NCBI GenBank assembly: GCA_017475805.1
Contig: JAFVEW010000232.1
Coordinates: 1-18,153 of the forward strand
Direction of reading: 5' to 3'
DNA length: 18,153 bases
Source of the DNA: Synergistaceae bacterium
GTDB lineage: Bacteria > Synergistota > Synergistia > Synergistales > Aminobacteriaceae
Under the pieces are notes generated by a model. The model saw only the letters and a list, made by a program, of their open reading frames with translations, made no database searches and was not told where the DNA came from. Made by a program: the position numbers and the translations under genes. Of this stretch, positions 6,057-13,581 are shown in pieces. Each line of letters starts with the position of its first letter. The first letter of the stretch is position 1.

Positions 6057-6713
6057 TTATTTTGTTTCCCAAAATTTTTTAGTACCAGCGAGGCCCGTCC
6101 TTCTTGGAAATTCGTTAGGGCATTTAGAAATTTTTTCCCATGTTACGATACATTTTGAAGAATTTTTTTCTTCATAGAATTTTAGTGAAGGCTTAGAGAG
6201 GCCAAGCATTTGCCATTTATTTTCGACTTCGGAAATTTCTTCGTGAACTTTCTCGCCTTTGAAAGTCAAAATTTTTCCGCCGACTTTAACTAACGGTGAT
6301 AATAATTCTGCCGTAACTCCCGCTGAGGCCATAGCACGAGCCGCAGCTAAATCGAATTCTTCTCGGTGTAATTTCGCAAAATCTTCAGAGCGTGAACAGA
6401 TTATTTCAATATTTTTAATTTCAAGTTCTTGAATAATCTCGCGGACTGCCTCACATTTTTTATTAACGCTGTCGATCAAAATTATATCTAAGTCAGGTCT
6501 ATATACAGCCCAAACTACGCCGGGCAAACCTCCGCCACTTCCGACATCAATAATTTTCCCTGATTTTTCAGGCAAAAATTCAAGCGACGGCTCACAGTCT
6601 AAAATTTGCAAGTTAAAAATTTCGTCAACTCCTCGAGTACCGACAAGACGAGCTCGCGTGCAAGAAGCTAATAATTCGGCGTATTTATATAACGTGGATC
6701 TTTGAGGGTTCAT
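6057..6713 (-). CDS. rsmG: 16S rRNA (guanine527-N7)-methyltransferase RsmG
   Basis: This 218-residue protein is the usual length for RsmG/GidB, which methylates G527 of 16S rRNA using S-adenosylmethionine. SAM motif I is IIDVGSGGGLPG (residues 54-65), followed by the acidic strand IILIDSVNKK. The family pattern AARAMA with the later KGGKILTFKGE-type strand is present (here VGGKILTFKGEK). The N-terminal block normally reading 'WN.KINLT' is replaced by TRARLVGTRGVDE, a divergence but not a truncation. The start ATG at 6713 lies inside the nitroreductase gene (29-base overlap). Only a weak SD (AAGAAG) is present, suggesting coupled translation. It is the last gene of the minus-strand run. Confidence 0.93.
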   Translation of the reverse strand: MNPQRSTLYKYAELLASCTRARLVGTRGVDEIFNLQILDCEPSLEFLPEKSGKIIDVGSGGGLPGVVWAVYRPDLDIILIDSVNKKCEAVREIIQELEIKNIEIICSRSEDFAKLHREEFDLAAARAMASAGVTAELLSPLVKVGGKILTFKGEKVHEEISEVENKWQMLGLSKPSLKFYEEKNSSKCIVTWEKISKCPNEFPRRTGLAGTKKFWETK

Positions 6714-7179
6714 ATCTGTCTTCTTGAGGGTGTTTGTTTTTAGGATAGCCTACAGGAATTAAAGTGAAAGCTCTGAAATTTTCCGGCAAGTTCAAAATTT
6801 TTTCGACGGCTTTCATCCTGTCTTCAAACGGAGCTATCCCGAGCATTACAGCACCAAGTCCGAGTTCTTCAACTTCAAGCAAAATATTTTCTGTAGCTAT
6901 AGCCATATCAATTTGAGCCATTTCAGAAACAGCTAAATTATTAGTTCTATAACACGGAATAATAACTACAGGAGCATTTTTCGCAGGCGTTGTGTAAGGG
7001 GTAACTTGCGATAATTTTGCGATAATTTCTTTGTCAGTCGTAACGTAAAATTCCCAAGGCTGTTGATTAACTGCTGACGGAGCGGCCATAGCAGCGCGTA
7101 AAATTTTCACGATTAAACCGTTAGGGACTTCTTTATCCTCAAATTGACGGACACTTACACGATTAAAAATTGCGTTCAT
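6685..7179 (-). CDS. Nitroreductase-family FMN oxidoreductase
   Basis: The start is ATG 7179, preceded 9 bases upstream by GGAGG (7193-7189), giving 164 residues. The longer open frame to 7326 is only the shadow of the preceding gene. The N-terminus MNAIFNRVSVRQFEDKEV is typical of the nitroreductase family, with the Arg-Ser/Val-x-Arg phosphate contacts for FMN. AAMAAPSAVNQQPWEF and LGLGAVMLGI are the other family signatures. Members reduce nitro compounds, quinones or flavins using NAD(P)H, and substrate is unknown here. The gene overlaps the HEPN gene by 17 bases and rsmG by 29, so the three are probably translated in a chain. Confidence 0.9.
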   Translation of the reverse strand: MNAIFNRVSVRQFEDKEVPNGLIVKILRAAMAAPSAVNQQPWEFYVTTDKEIIAKLSQVTPYTTPAKNAPVVIIPCYRTNNLAVSEMAQIDMAIATENILLEVEELGLGAVMLGIAPFEDRMKAVEKILNLPENFRAFTLIPVGYPKNKHPQEDRYEPSKIHVI

Positions 7180-7597
7180 TAATTTTTTCCTCCATTTCAC
7201 GCCAACATGCTTCAAGATAAGGGCGGACTGTATCCCAAAAAATTTTAGCACTATCCATTTGAATTTGAGCTTCATTCGGTGAAACGGTATAAAAGGCTTC
7301 ATAATCTGCATCTGTTCGCAGGTCAAATGATTGGCCGATTATGTCAGAAAGTTTTTTATCAAAAATCTTCGTCCCAATATAATTCTTTCTGAAATATGAA
7401 ATTACGCTTGAATGTTTAGATGCTTCAAATCCGTCTTTTGAAGTAACAGCTAACATTCCGTAAAAAATCGCGTAGTATGAGCGTGTAACTGACTCATTAA
7501 AAAAATTATTGTCAAAATTACTTTTTGCTGCCTTTAGTGTTTCTTCAGCGCGTTCAAAACGGTATTTCGATAATGCTAAGCCGCCTCGCGTGTCCAT
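7163..7597 (-). CDS. HEPN-domain protein paired with a MNT nucleotidyltransferase (putative toxin)
   Basis: This 144-residue all-helical protein has the HEPN pattern KYRFERAEETLKAAKSNF, then SVTRSYYAIFYGMLAV (residues 36-51), SKHSSVISYF (60-69) and DLRTDADY. HEPN proteins encoded next to MNT nucleotidyltransferases form toxin-antitoxin or antidefence-like pairs. The catalytic RX4-6H(XY) motif of HepT-type RNases is not recognisable. The conserved residues are Arg39, Tyr41, Tyr42 and His62. RNase activity therefore should not be assumed, and this may be a non-catalytic HEPN subclass. The SD AAGGGA is 7 bases before ATG 7597. The start overlaps the MNT gene by 22 bases. Confidence 0.85.
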   Translation of the reverse strand: MDTRGGLALSKYRFERAEETLKAAKSNFDNNFFNESVTRSYYAIFYGMLAVTSKDGFEASKHSSVISYFRKNYIGTKIFDKKLSDIIGQSFDLRTDADYEAFYTVSPNEAQIQMDSAKIFWDTVRPYLEACWREMEEKINERNF

Positions 7598-7938
7598 AAA
7601 ACTATCCCTTCTTCATCGATATTAAAATAAAACGGCAAAGCAAATAGCCATTCATTAAAATGATTTATCTCAATAGCTACAACAGAAAATAAAACATCGA
7701 GTTTCATTCCTAAATCCCAAGCAGCCTTAGAAAGCTTATGCCGAGTTTCTTTATCTATTTTTATTTTCGTCAGTACAGCGATATCAACATCAGATTCCCA
7801 AGTGTTATCGCCGCGAGCGACTGAGCCGTAAAGAATTATTTTGACAACGTCATCACCAAGAACAGATAAAATCGTTTCCACTATGTCGTCAAAAATTTTT
7901 TTATCTTCTTCAAAAGATATTCTCTTCGGAATATTCAT
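7576..7938 (-). CDS. MNT-type minimal nucleotidyltransferase (putative antitoxin of the HEPN pair)
   Basis: This 120-residue protein is a compact polymerase-beta-fold nucleotidyltransferase. The motif ILYGSVARGD (35-44) is followed by SDVDIAV (49-55) and a third acidic strand, KLDVLFSV (79-86). The catalytic triad is Asp50, Asp52 and Asp81 with Gly38-Ser39. The set is complete, so it is likely active. In studied MntA/HepT pairs this enzyme adds AMP to the HEPN partner. The start is ATG 7938, chosen because the longer open frame to 8040 runs antisense-free but inside the mrdA 3' end. The SD is weak (AAAGG, about 12 bases away). The gene sits 25 bases after mrdA and overlaps the HEPN gene by 22 bases. 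Confidence 0.87.
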   Translation of the reverse strand: MNIPKRISFEEDKKIFDDIVETILSVLGDDVVKIILYGSVARGDNTWESDVDIAVLTKIKIDKETRHKLSKAAWDLGMKLDVLFSVVAIEINHFNEWLFALPFYFNIDEEGIVLWTREAA

Positions 7939-7963
7939 TTTTTTATCACGCCTTTTATTATTT

Positions 7964-9676
7964 TTAATGCTGCAGTAAGTGAGCAAGCATCTGGCCAACA
8001 ATAGGCGCAGCGACGCTGCTTCCGTGTTTACCGGCTTCAACGACAGCGACGGCTACGAATTTTGGATCATCAGCGGGAGCATAGCCCGCGAATAAAGCGT
8101 GGTCATCGCCGTGAGAATTTTGAGCTGTTCCCGTCTTGCCCGCGACTTTAACACCGAAGCGTCCTGCTCTTGAGCCTGTTCCGCGGCTGACGACGTAATC
8201 TAAACCTTTCTGAACTATTGCTAACTTTGAAGGAGTGATTCCAATGTCTTCTGGAGTTTTATAGCCTTTTTGATTCAAGTGCGGCGTCACTAATTTACCT
8301 CCGTTTGCTATTGCAGCATAAACTCTAGCAATCTGTAACGGCGTCATTAACATGTAACCTTGTCCGATCGAATAATTCACGGTATCGCCGTTTACCCATT
8401 GAGTTTTGAAGCGTCGCATCTTCCATTCAGGTCCGGCAATGCTGCCGCCGCTCTCACCTGGAATATCTATGCCCGTAGGTTCGCCTAAATGAAATTTTTT
8501 GCCCCATTTTATTAGTCGGTCAATTCCCGAACGCAAGCCGACTTGATAATAAAAAACGTCGCAGGAATGCTGCAAAGCTCCAAGAACATTTAGAGAGCCG
8601 TGTCCTGAGTGTTTCCAGCATTTGAAAAGATGCGAGCCTAATCTCAAGCCGCCGCGACACGAAATCATTGTCGAAGTTGTTATTATATTTTCTTCAAGAG
8701 CAGCGATTGACATGAACGCCTTGAAAGTACTTGCGGGCGGATAAACTCCTGCTATAGCTCTGTCAAGCATAGGACGGTCTGGGTTATTAATCATTGCGTT
8801 CCATTCGCGGCCTGAAACTCCCCAAGTTAAAGGATTATTATCATAAACAGGGCTTGAAGCCATAGCAAAAATAGCTCCTGTCTTAACTTCCATTGCAACG
8901 ATTGCACCTTTATGACCGCGCAATAAATCAACGGCGAGACGTTGCGCTCCCATATCGAGCGTTAAGTGAATATCCTCGCCTTTTACGGCAGGGGTCGAGT
9001 CTAAAGTTCTGACTTTTCGTCCACGTGCATCGACTTCAAGTGCCTCTTGGCCTGGCTGACCGCGCAAAAGAGTTTCATAAGAACGTTCTATGCCGGATTT
9101 GCCGATTAGATCTCCTCCAAGATAGCCTTCTTCGATGCGTGTTTTTAATTCTTCTTCTGAGATTTCACTGACGTAGCCCAAAATATTCGCCGCCGTGCTT
9201 CCAGCCGGATAAGTCCTTCGCCATACGCTCAAAGGGAATAATTCGTGAGGAAATTCGTAATCGGCGACAAGTTCTGCCATCTGAGGCATAGTTAAATTCG
9301 GAATAATTTTCATGACTCTATATGGAGCCATTCGCTGCTGTTTTATAGTTTTTTCTAAATCGTCAACCGTTATAGGAATCCCATGCCGAAACAAAACGCT
9401 GCTCAAACGTTCTAATTTTGCCGGAGTGTTTAAGTCTAGAGGATAACCCATTATATTAAAAGTAGTGTCGTTGATCGCCAAAGGAACTCCGTTGCGGTCA
9501 AAAATCTCACCTCTGGGAGCAGGCGAACGAATCATTCTGAGCCTGTTTGAATGTGCAAGGCTTACGTATTTGTCGCCTTGGTAAATTTGACAGAAATACA
9601 AACCTCCGATGAGAATAAAAATCGAAAGTAATATTAAATATAAAATAAATCTCAGTCTTACGTCTATAACTTCCAT
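7964..9676 (-). CDS. mrdA: Penicillin-binding protein 2 (MrdA), peptidoglycan transpeptidase
   Basis: This 570-residue protein has the layout of class B PBP2, the DD-transpeptidase of the elongation machinery. The cytoplasmic N-tail is followed by one membrane segment (about 9-28). The dimerisation domain includes RSPAPRGEIFDRNG, and the transpeptidase domain follows. Active-site motifs are Ser316-Thr-Phe-Lys319 (PPASTFK), Ser371-Cys-Asp373 and Lys514-Thr-Gly-Thr (AGKTGTAQ). A Cys/His cluster (Cys340, Cys353, His355, His358) lies where some PBP2 proteins bind zinc. It starts 8 bases after the stop of the YunG-like gene. There is no recognisable SD, but there is a TATAAT 7 bases upstream, so translation may be coupled or leaderless. 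No RodA gene is visible in the window. Confidence 0.95.
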   Translation of the reverse strand: MEVIDVRLRFILYLILLSIFILIGGLYFCQIYQGDKYVSLAHSNRLRMIRSPAPRGEIFDRNGVPLAINDTTFNIMGYPLDLNTPAKLERLSSVLFRHGIPITVDDLEKTIKQQRMAPYRVMKIIPNLTMPQMAELVADYEFPHELFPLSVWRRTYPAGSTAANILGYVSEISEEELKTRIEEGYLGGDLIGKSGIERSYETLLRGQPGQEALEVDARGRKVRTLDSTPAVKGEDIHLTLDMGAQRLAVDLLRGHKGAIVAMEVKTGAIFAMASSPVYDNNPLTWGVSGREWNAMINNPDRPMLDRAIAGVYPPASTFKAFMSIAALEENIITTSTMISCRGGLRLGSHLFKCWKHSGHGSLNVLGALQHSCDVFYYQVGLRSGIDRLIKWGKKFHLGEPTGIDIPGESGGSIAGPEWKMRRFKTQWVNGDTVNYSIGQGYMLMTPLQIARVYAAIANGGKLVTPHLNQKGYKTPEDIGITPSKLAIVQKGLDYVVSRGTGSRAGRFGVKVAGKTGTAQNSHGDDHALFAGYAPADDPKFVAVAVVEAGKHGSSVAAPIVGQMLAHLLQH

Positions 9677-9684
9677 AAAAAAAA

Positions 9685-10137
9685 TTATAACAGGTCGATT
9701 CTTTTCTTCATTTTCAAAAGTTCTGTTTTCAAATATTCATAGCGTTCTTTTTTCTCTGGCTTGGCCTCAAAATGTTTTTCTCGAAACTGCTCGTGATTAT
9801 TTCTATAAACTAATTCTTCGCCGTGAAACTGTTCACTTGTTAGATCGAAAACTTTTTCGTCAACATCGTTATAACAATGAACATCGCCCGAAGGTCTTAT
9901 AATTCCGAAAACTTTTCCTCCAAAAATATCTTGAGCTAAAAACGCTGTTATAGAACACTGTCCTATAGTTATATCATCTTCGCTCCAGTTATTTCTCATT
10001 CGAGGCGCGCAGGAATACTCGCACCAAATTTTTAATAATGCGTCGTATAAATCGAGCGGCGTTTTGATTTTTTTATATTCGTCATTGACTGCGTGAACTT
10101 CTCTTGCGGCTTCACAACCGTAAAATTTATATGACAT
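9685..10137 (-). CDS. YunG-like protein of unknown function
   Basis: This 150-residue soluble protein resembles Bacillus YunG. The conserved block runs from ITIGQCSITAFLAQDIFGG (residues 57-75) through GDVHCYNDVDEKVFDLTSEQF. Cys61, His87 and Asp98 sit in an order seen in cysteine-peptidase or transglutaminase-like folds, but catalysis has not been shown and I infer none. The C-terminal 40 residues are highly charged and helical. ATG 10137 is preferred over the TTG at 10140 because AAAGGA lies 7 bases ahead of it. The gene ends 8 bases before mrdA and follows the DUF2400 gene by 21 bases, so it is likely part of the same transcript. Confidence 0.7.
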   Translation of the reverse strand: MSYKFYGCEAAREVHAVNDEYKKIKTPLDLYDALLKIWCEYSCAPRMRNNWSEDDITIGQCSITAFLAQDIFGGKVFGIIRPSGDVHCYNDVDEKVFDLTSEQFHGEELVYRNNHEQFREKHFEAKPEKKERYEYLKTELLKMKKRIDLL

Positions 10138-10158
10138 CAAGAAATCCTTTCATTCAAA

Positions 10159-10947
10159 TTATTCGATTAAATCTGAAATTTCGTCGACATTGAGACCCGC
10201 TCTAATTCCGAAGCGTGTTAAAACAAAATCGTATTTTGCCGGGTCTTCGGGACAAATTTTTTTGAAGCCTTCTGTAATTTCGATTGCGGTTTTTAAGTCA
10301 GCATTTTTTCGACTAGTAAAGCCGAGCCGAGTCGCTATATTGTGCATATGAGTATCAGTCGGGACGATTAAGTCGGAAGGTTTTATGACTTTCCAGCCGC
10401 CCGGGTCAACATTATCTTGGCGAACTAGCCATTTTAGATATAAAAAAATTCTCTTGCACGCGCTTCCGTCTCTTGGAGCAGTAACGAGAGAAAAAGCTCC
10501 GTCCTTTTTATTTCGAGAAAGTCTGTCGGAAAATTTATCGAGAGCTGAAAAAATATTTTTATTTGAGTTTTTCATGCAATTATCAAAAAAATTTTCAAGA
10601 GTTCCAAACTCTTTTATAATTTCAGAGATATTCGCAAGCAAATTATTAACGTCTTCGGCGGTCGTGAATCTATGCTTAAAGTTTTCAGGAACGATATTAA
10701 AATTTTTATTCGAGATTAAAAATTCATGAGGCGAATCCGTGAGACAAGACAAAATTTTTTCAACGCTTTTCATAATCTGAGCAACTCGCCCGTAAGCAAG
10801 CGACGCCGCAACAAGCCCGACGATTTCTAAATCGCTAACGTCTTTATATTCATATAAAAAATATAATGGATCTGGATTAATTAATTCTCTGCGCTGATAA
10901 ATATAATAAAGTCCTTCAAGAAATGATTTTAATTTTTCGTTGTTCAT
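10159..10947 (-). CDS. TIGR02757/DUF2400 family protein
   Basis: This 262-residue protein matches TIGR02757 in length and in its signature region: WLVRQDNVDPGGW, then IVPTDTHMHNIATRLGFTSRK, EITEGFKKICPEDPAKYDF and LTRFGIRAG. The helical layout and the PxDTH motif are reminiscent of the HhH-GPD DNA glycosylase fold, but the biochemical role of the family is not established. No clear SD precedes ATG 10947. A heptad hairpin (10962-11022) separates it from ferritin. It is the first gene of the minus-strand run that leads through mrdA to rsmG. Confidence 0.88.
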   Translation of the reverse strand: MNNEKLKSFLEGLYYIYQRRELINPDPLYFLYEYKDVSDLEIVGLVAASLAYGRVAQIMKSVEKILSCLTDSPHEFLISNKNFNIVPENFKHRFTTAEDVNNLLANISEIIKEFGTLENFFDNCMKNSNKNIFSALDKFSDRLSRNKKDGAFSLVTAPRDGSACKRIFLYLKWLVRQDNVDPGGWKVIKPSDLIVPTDTHMHNIATRLGFTSRKNADLKTAIEITEGFKKICPEDPAKYDFVLTRFGIRAGLNVDEISDLIE

Positions 10948-10961
10948 AATTGTAAATTCTT

Positions 10962-11022
10962 ATAAAAAATGAAGAGTGAAGAAATATTTTTAACTCCTCA
11001 CTCCTCACTTCTAATTTCTAAC
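10962..11022 (-). terminator. Heptad-repeat hairpin after ftnA (terminator-like)
   Basis: On the minus strand, just after the ferritin stop, come TTAGAAA, TTAGAAG, TGAGGAG, TGAGGAG and TTAAAAA. The purine arm (about 11012-10993) pairs with the pyrimidine arm TCTTCACTCTTCATT (about 10983-10964) over roughly 19 positions including wobbles. ATTTTTT follows. It has the same build as the element after uxaA. Confidence 0.6.
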
Positions 11023-11027
11023 TGTTT

Positions 11028-11516
11028 TTATCGTGCTGCTAATTCGCGGTCAACGATATAAGTGCCGTGTTTGTCGCTGCCTAAAAATTCAAGTTTGCTG
11101 ACGATGCTGCCGGTGTTGTCTTCTTCTTCCATTTGTTCATCGACGTACCATTTAAGCATTGAAAGAGTCGCGTAATCTTTTTCGCTTGAGGCCAAGTCGA
11201 CGAGTTTATAAATTCTTGACGTTACATACTGCTCATGAGCATAGGCCGTCTTGAAAGCGTCAAGAGCGTCGGCGTAGCTTTCTTTAGCCTTCGCGATTTC
11301 AGGAATGATGACTCTCGCGCCGCGTTCGTAAAGATAATCAATGAACTTTTCAGCGTGTTCGACTTCTTCTTTATATTGTTTCTTCATCCAGTGGGCCATG
11401 CCTTCGAGTCCTGAGTCCTCGAAATAAGCTGACATAGCCAAATAAATATAAGCCGAGTCAAATTCTGCTTTAATCTGGTCATTAATGGTTGCGACCATTG
11501 CGTCAGAAATTTTCAT
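11028..11516 (-). CDS. ftnA: Bacterial non-heme ferritin
   Basis: This 162-residue four-helix ferritin stores iron by oxidising Fe2+ at a di-iron centre. By alignment to E. coli FtnA (offset +1) the ferroxidase ligands are all present: Glu18, Tyr25, Glu51, His54, Glu95, Gln128 and Glu131. Characteristic strings are IKAEFDSAYIYLAMSAYFED, EEVEHAEKFIDYL and YVDEQMEEED. AAGGAG (11533-11528) lies 11 bases before the ATG. That SD can pair with an upstream complement (see 11527-11570). It follows the superoxide reductase gene on the same strand after 174 bases. The pairing makes sense in an anaerobe limiting peroxide and free iron. Confidence 0.95.
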   Translation of the reverse strand: MKISDAMVATINDQIKAEFDSAYIYLAMSAYFEDSGLEGMAHWMKKQYKEEVEHAEKFIDYLYERGARVIIPEIAKAKESYADALDAFKTAYAHEQYVTSRIYKLVDLASSEKDYATLSMLKWYVDEQMEEEDNTGSIVSKLEFLGSDKHGTYIVDRELAAR

Positions 11517-11526
11517 GTTAAAAAAT

Positions 11527-11570
11527 TCTCCTTCTTAGTTAATTTTAATTTTTTATGAGGAGCAAGGAGA
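11527..11570 (-). promoter_or_regulatory. Possible SD-sequestering hairpin in the ftnA leader
   Basis: On the minus strand TCTCCTT (11570-11564) is perfectly complementary to AAGGAGA (11533-11527), which is the ftnA SD. The loop is 30 bases and AT-rich. A second pyrimidine block, CTCCTC (11562-11557), could substitute as a partner. The fold would mask the ribosome site, but with only 7 pairs its strength is uncertain. Confidence 0.4.
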
Positions 11571-11660
11571 TTGAGCCTGTACAATAAACTGTGTATGGAC
11601 GAAAAGGAATCCTTATAAATACTGAAATAAATTGTGCCTATACACAGAAAACTTTACACA
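11570..11660. repeat. Direct and inverted repeats in the ftnA upstream region
   Basis: ATTGAGCCTGTACA (11570-11583) recurs as ATTGTGCCTATACA (11631-11644), 12 of 14 identical and 61 bases apart. In addition, CTGTGTAT (11589-11596) and ATACACAG (11640-11647) form a perfect 8-bp inverted repeat, extended by GG/CC with one bulge. They lie between the superoxide reductase and ferritin genes where the ftnA promoter should be, so they may be paired operator sites. No Fur or PerR consensus is evident. Confidence 0.45.
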
Positions 11661-11661
11661 C

Positions 11662-11690
11662 TCAGGAGATTTTTACTTCCTAACTCCTAA
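11662..11690 (-). repeat. Heptad hairpin after the superoxide reductase gene
   Basis: On the minus strand, touching the stop codon, are TTAGGAG (11690-11684) and TTAGGAA. The first heptad pairs with CTCCTGA (11668-11662) over 7 bases. No T-tract follows, so unlike its relatives it may not terminate, and the transcript could run into ftnA. Confidence 0.5.
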
Positions 11691-12050
11691 TTATTTCTTC
11701 CAAAGTCCGTGCTTGTTGCAATATTCGCGTAACGTTGAGCTTGCTTTTGCGCTGCCGAACTCTGCTTCGGGAGCTTCGCCGGGCTTCAGGAACTGACGGC
11801 AGACTCTCTCGCCGTTGATGACTTCGATCCATTCGATATAGTGATCGTCCTGCATAGGGTGAGCAACGCTTCCGACTTTGACTTTTGAGCCTTCAAGAAC
11901 GGGAACGTGTTTTTCAGTTGCTGCGTCGGTCGTGTTTTCTTTGAGTTCTTTCATAGGTTCGCCGCAGCATGAAAGAGTGCCGCCGCCGACGTGCATGACT
12001 TCAACGATGTTTCCGCATTTTGAGCATTTGAAAACGCTTAATTTTTCCAT
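11691..12050 (-). CDS. dfx: Desulfoferrodoxin (class I, two-iron superoxide reductase)
   Basis: This 119-residue protein reduces superoxide to hydrogen peroxide without making oxygen (EC 1.15.1.2), the usual defence of anaerobes. The N-terminal desulforedoxin domain carries the four rubredoxin-like Cys: Cys9, Cys12, Cys28 and Cys29. The catalytic neelaredoxin domain carries His48, His64, His70, Cys111 and His114, plus Glu46/Lys47 next to the site. All centre I and centre II ligands are present. The SD GGGGG (12065-12061) is 10 bases before the ATG. A rubredoxin or another electron donor is not in the window. Ferritin follows on the same strand. Confidence 0.96.
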   Translation of the reverse strand: MEKLSVFKCSKCGNIVEVMHVGGGTLSCCGEPMKELKENTTDAATEKHVPVLEGSKVKVGSVAHPMQDDHYIEWIEVINGERVCRQFLKPGEAPEAEFGSAKASSTLREYCNKHGLWKK

Positions 12051-12082
12051 AATTTTTTTACCCCCATAAATTTATATCGGGC

Positions 12083-12088
12083 ATTATA
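12083..12088 (-). promoter_or_regulatory. Candidate -10 box for the superoxide reductase gene
   Basis: The minus strand reads TATAAT at 12088-12083, placing transcription start about 25 bases before the ATG at 12050. No convincing -35 is seen. The sequence ATTATAAT is symmetrical enough to give a plus-strand TATAAT too (12085-12090), towards the prepilin-like gene. Confidence 0.45.
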
Positions 12089-12150
12089 ATAAACTTAACT
12101 TAAAATTTTCGATAGCGATAAATTACTCAAAAGGTGGAATTAAATTTTTC

Positions 12151-13581
12151 ATGGCTAAATGTTCAAAGGGTTTTACGCTCACGGAGCTTTTAACGGCTTT
12201 GGTAATACATTCATTTTTTATTTTGATTTTAGGCGGAACTTTTTACACATTGATTTCATTCGGCTCACGTTCTCAAATGACAATGACAGCACGCGAACGC
12301 GGTCAAAGAGTCATTAACTATATCGACTCACGAGTTCGCAACACAGGCTTGGGAATGTGGGCTTGCGAAAACTCGAGCGCAATTAAAAATGCTTTAGCTC
12401 CGTTGACGGCAAGCGGAAGAGTATTTTCGAGAAGCGATACAATGTTTCCGGTAATGATTACAAATTACGCCAACATGGAAGACATAGAGGGCACTCTCAC
12501 AAAAAAATCTGATTTAACATCAAAAACCGAAGATGAAAAAATAATTTGCGGAAATGTTTTGAGGTTGCTTTATGCTCAAAGAGAAACAGGCACAGATTCA
12601 GATAGTGCTAAACTTGTAGTTCAGCAAAACGGAATTGTCGTAGATTATTCTTCTAATGCTGATACTGTCCTTGAAACATTAATTAATCAACTTGATGATG
12701 ATGATTTTTGGAAAGGCTTTTTTACAAAGAGATGTCCCAATGTCTTTTACAATGGAGCAGGAATACCAAAAACAGAAAATAGCTTGAGCGTTTATGAGGA
12801 CTATTATCGAAAAGAGAAAAATTATGAGGTTGTTAAATCAGCTTCAGAAACATTGAAAAGGTACAATCCTGACTCAGGTAAACAAATTGAAGCTATTGCA
12901 GGTTACAAAGAAGTAATTAAATTTTTTCCAAATTATCCACTACAATACAAATTTTTGTATAATCGAAGTAGCGGAAGTGAAGGAGAATTTTATTATTCAG
13001 ACTTTGGCGAAAAGAAAAAAAATAATAATTCTGTTGAAAAATATAATATTAGAGCGTGGGGAGTTTCAAGAGGCGCAGGTGTTCCGTTCGTTGTAGATAA
13101 ATATTACGATGTTGCAAATTCTAAAGTAATAAAAGAATTGGTAACAGCCACGCCTAATGACACTATTTATACTATTCCTGACGGCGATGAATTACTTTAT
13201 CTAAAGTGCGTTAGAGTTTTCGCAGAAGCCCCGCGTCCGAATGATCCGGATAAAGAAAAAAATCTGAAAGTTCAAAAACTTAATGATATAACATGGAAAA
13301 GTAGTAAGTGCAAAGTTAATCCTTATCAAAGCGGCATTTTAGAAATTTATGCTGAGCTCGATACGACAAAAAACATTTTGAGTGTTTGGGTCTTATCAAG
13401 CGGCGGCAAAGACAACATGACCCACGAACGTCCCGGTGATTGGCCGAAAACAGCATACCCAATAGACGCAGAGGGTACAGATACTGAATGGAACAAGAGC
13501 GACTATAAATATCATGTTCTCTACGTCTCAACAGGAACTTGGAAATTAAATAATCTCAACAAAAACTCTAAGTGGGAGTAA
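12151..13581 (+). CDS. Large prepilin-like (type IV pilin/PilW-type N-terminus) protein
   Basis: This 476-residue protein begins with a type III signal sequence: a short basic leader ending KG at residue 7, then FTLTELL with the conserved Glu at +5 of the mature form, then about 20 hydrophobic residues. This is the prepilin peptidase recognition site of type IV pilin and type II secretion pseudopilin proteins. The following ERGQRVINYIDSRVRNTG resembles PilW-type minor pilins. The remaining 400 residues are a large unrecognised region, far longer than a normal pilin. The SD AAGGTGG is 13 bases from the ATG. It stands alone, with a terminator overlapping its stop codon and no pilus assembly gene nearby. 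It may be a minor pilin or a surface protein delivered by a pilus encoded elsewhere. Confidence 0.8.
   Translation: MAKCSKGFTLTELLTALVIHSFFILILGGTFYTLISFGSRSQMTMTARERGQRVINYIDSRVRNTGLGMWACENSSAIKNALAPLTASGRVFSRSDTMFPVMITNYANMEDIEGTLTKKSDLTSKTEDEKIICGNVLRLLYAQRETGTDSDSAKLVVQQNGIVVDYSSNADTVLETLINQLDDDDFWKGFFTKRCPNVFYNGAGIPKTENSLSVYEDYYRKEKNYEVVKSASETLKRYNPDSGKQIEAIAGYKEVIKFFPNYPLQYKFLYNRSSGSEGEFYYSDFGEKKKNNNSVEKYNIRAWGVSRGAGVPFVVDKYYDVANSKVIKELVTATPNDTIYTIPDGDELLYLKCVRVFAEAPRPNDPDKEKNLKVQKLNDITWKSSKCKVNPYQSGILEIYAELDTTKNILSVWVLSSGGKDNMTHERPGDWPKTAYPIDAEGTDTEWNKSDYKYHVLYVSTGTWKLNNLNKNSKWE

Noticed and set aside
7180..7326. N-terminal extension of the nitroreductase frame
   Set aside because: These 49 codons lie within the HEPN gene. 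The family's normal N-terminus and a GGAGG SD place the start at 7179.
7939..8040. N-terminal extension of the MNT frame
   Set aside because: It lies within the mrdA 3' end in another frame. The MNT fold begins after the ATG at 7938 and the extension has no family resemblance.
11570..11660. Fur or PerR operator between the superoxide reductase and ferritin genes
   Set aside because: I looked for GATAATGATAATCATTATC-like and TTATAATNATTATAA-like sites and found no acceptable match.
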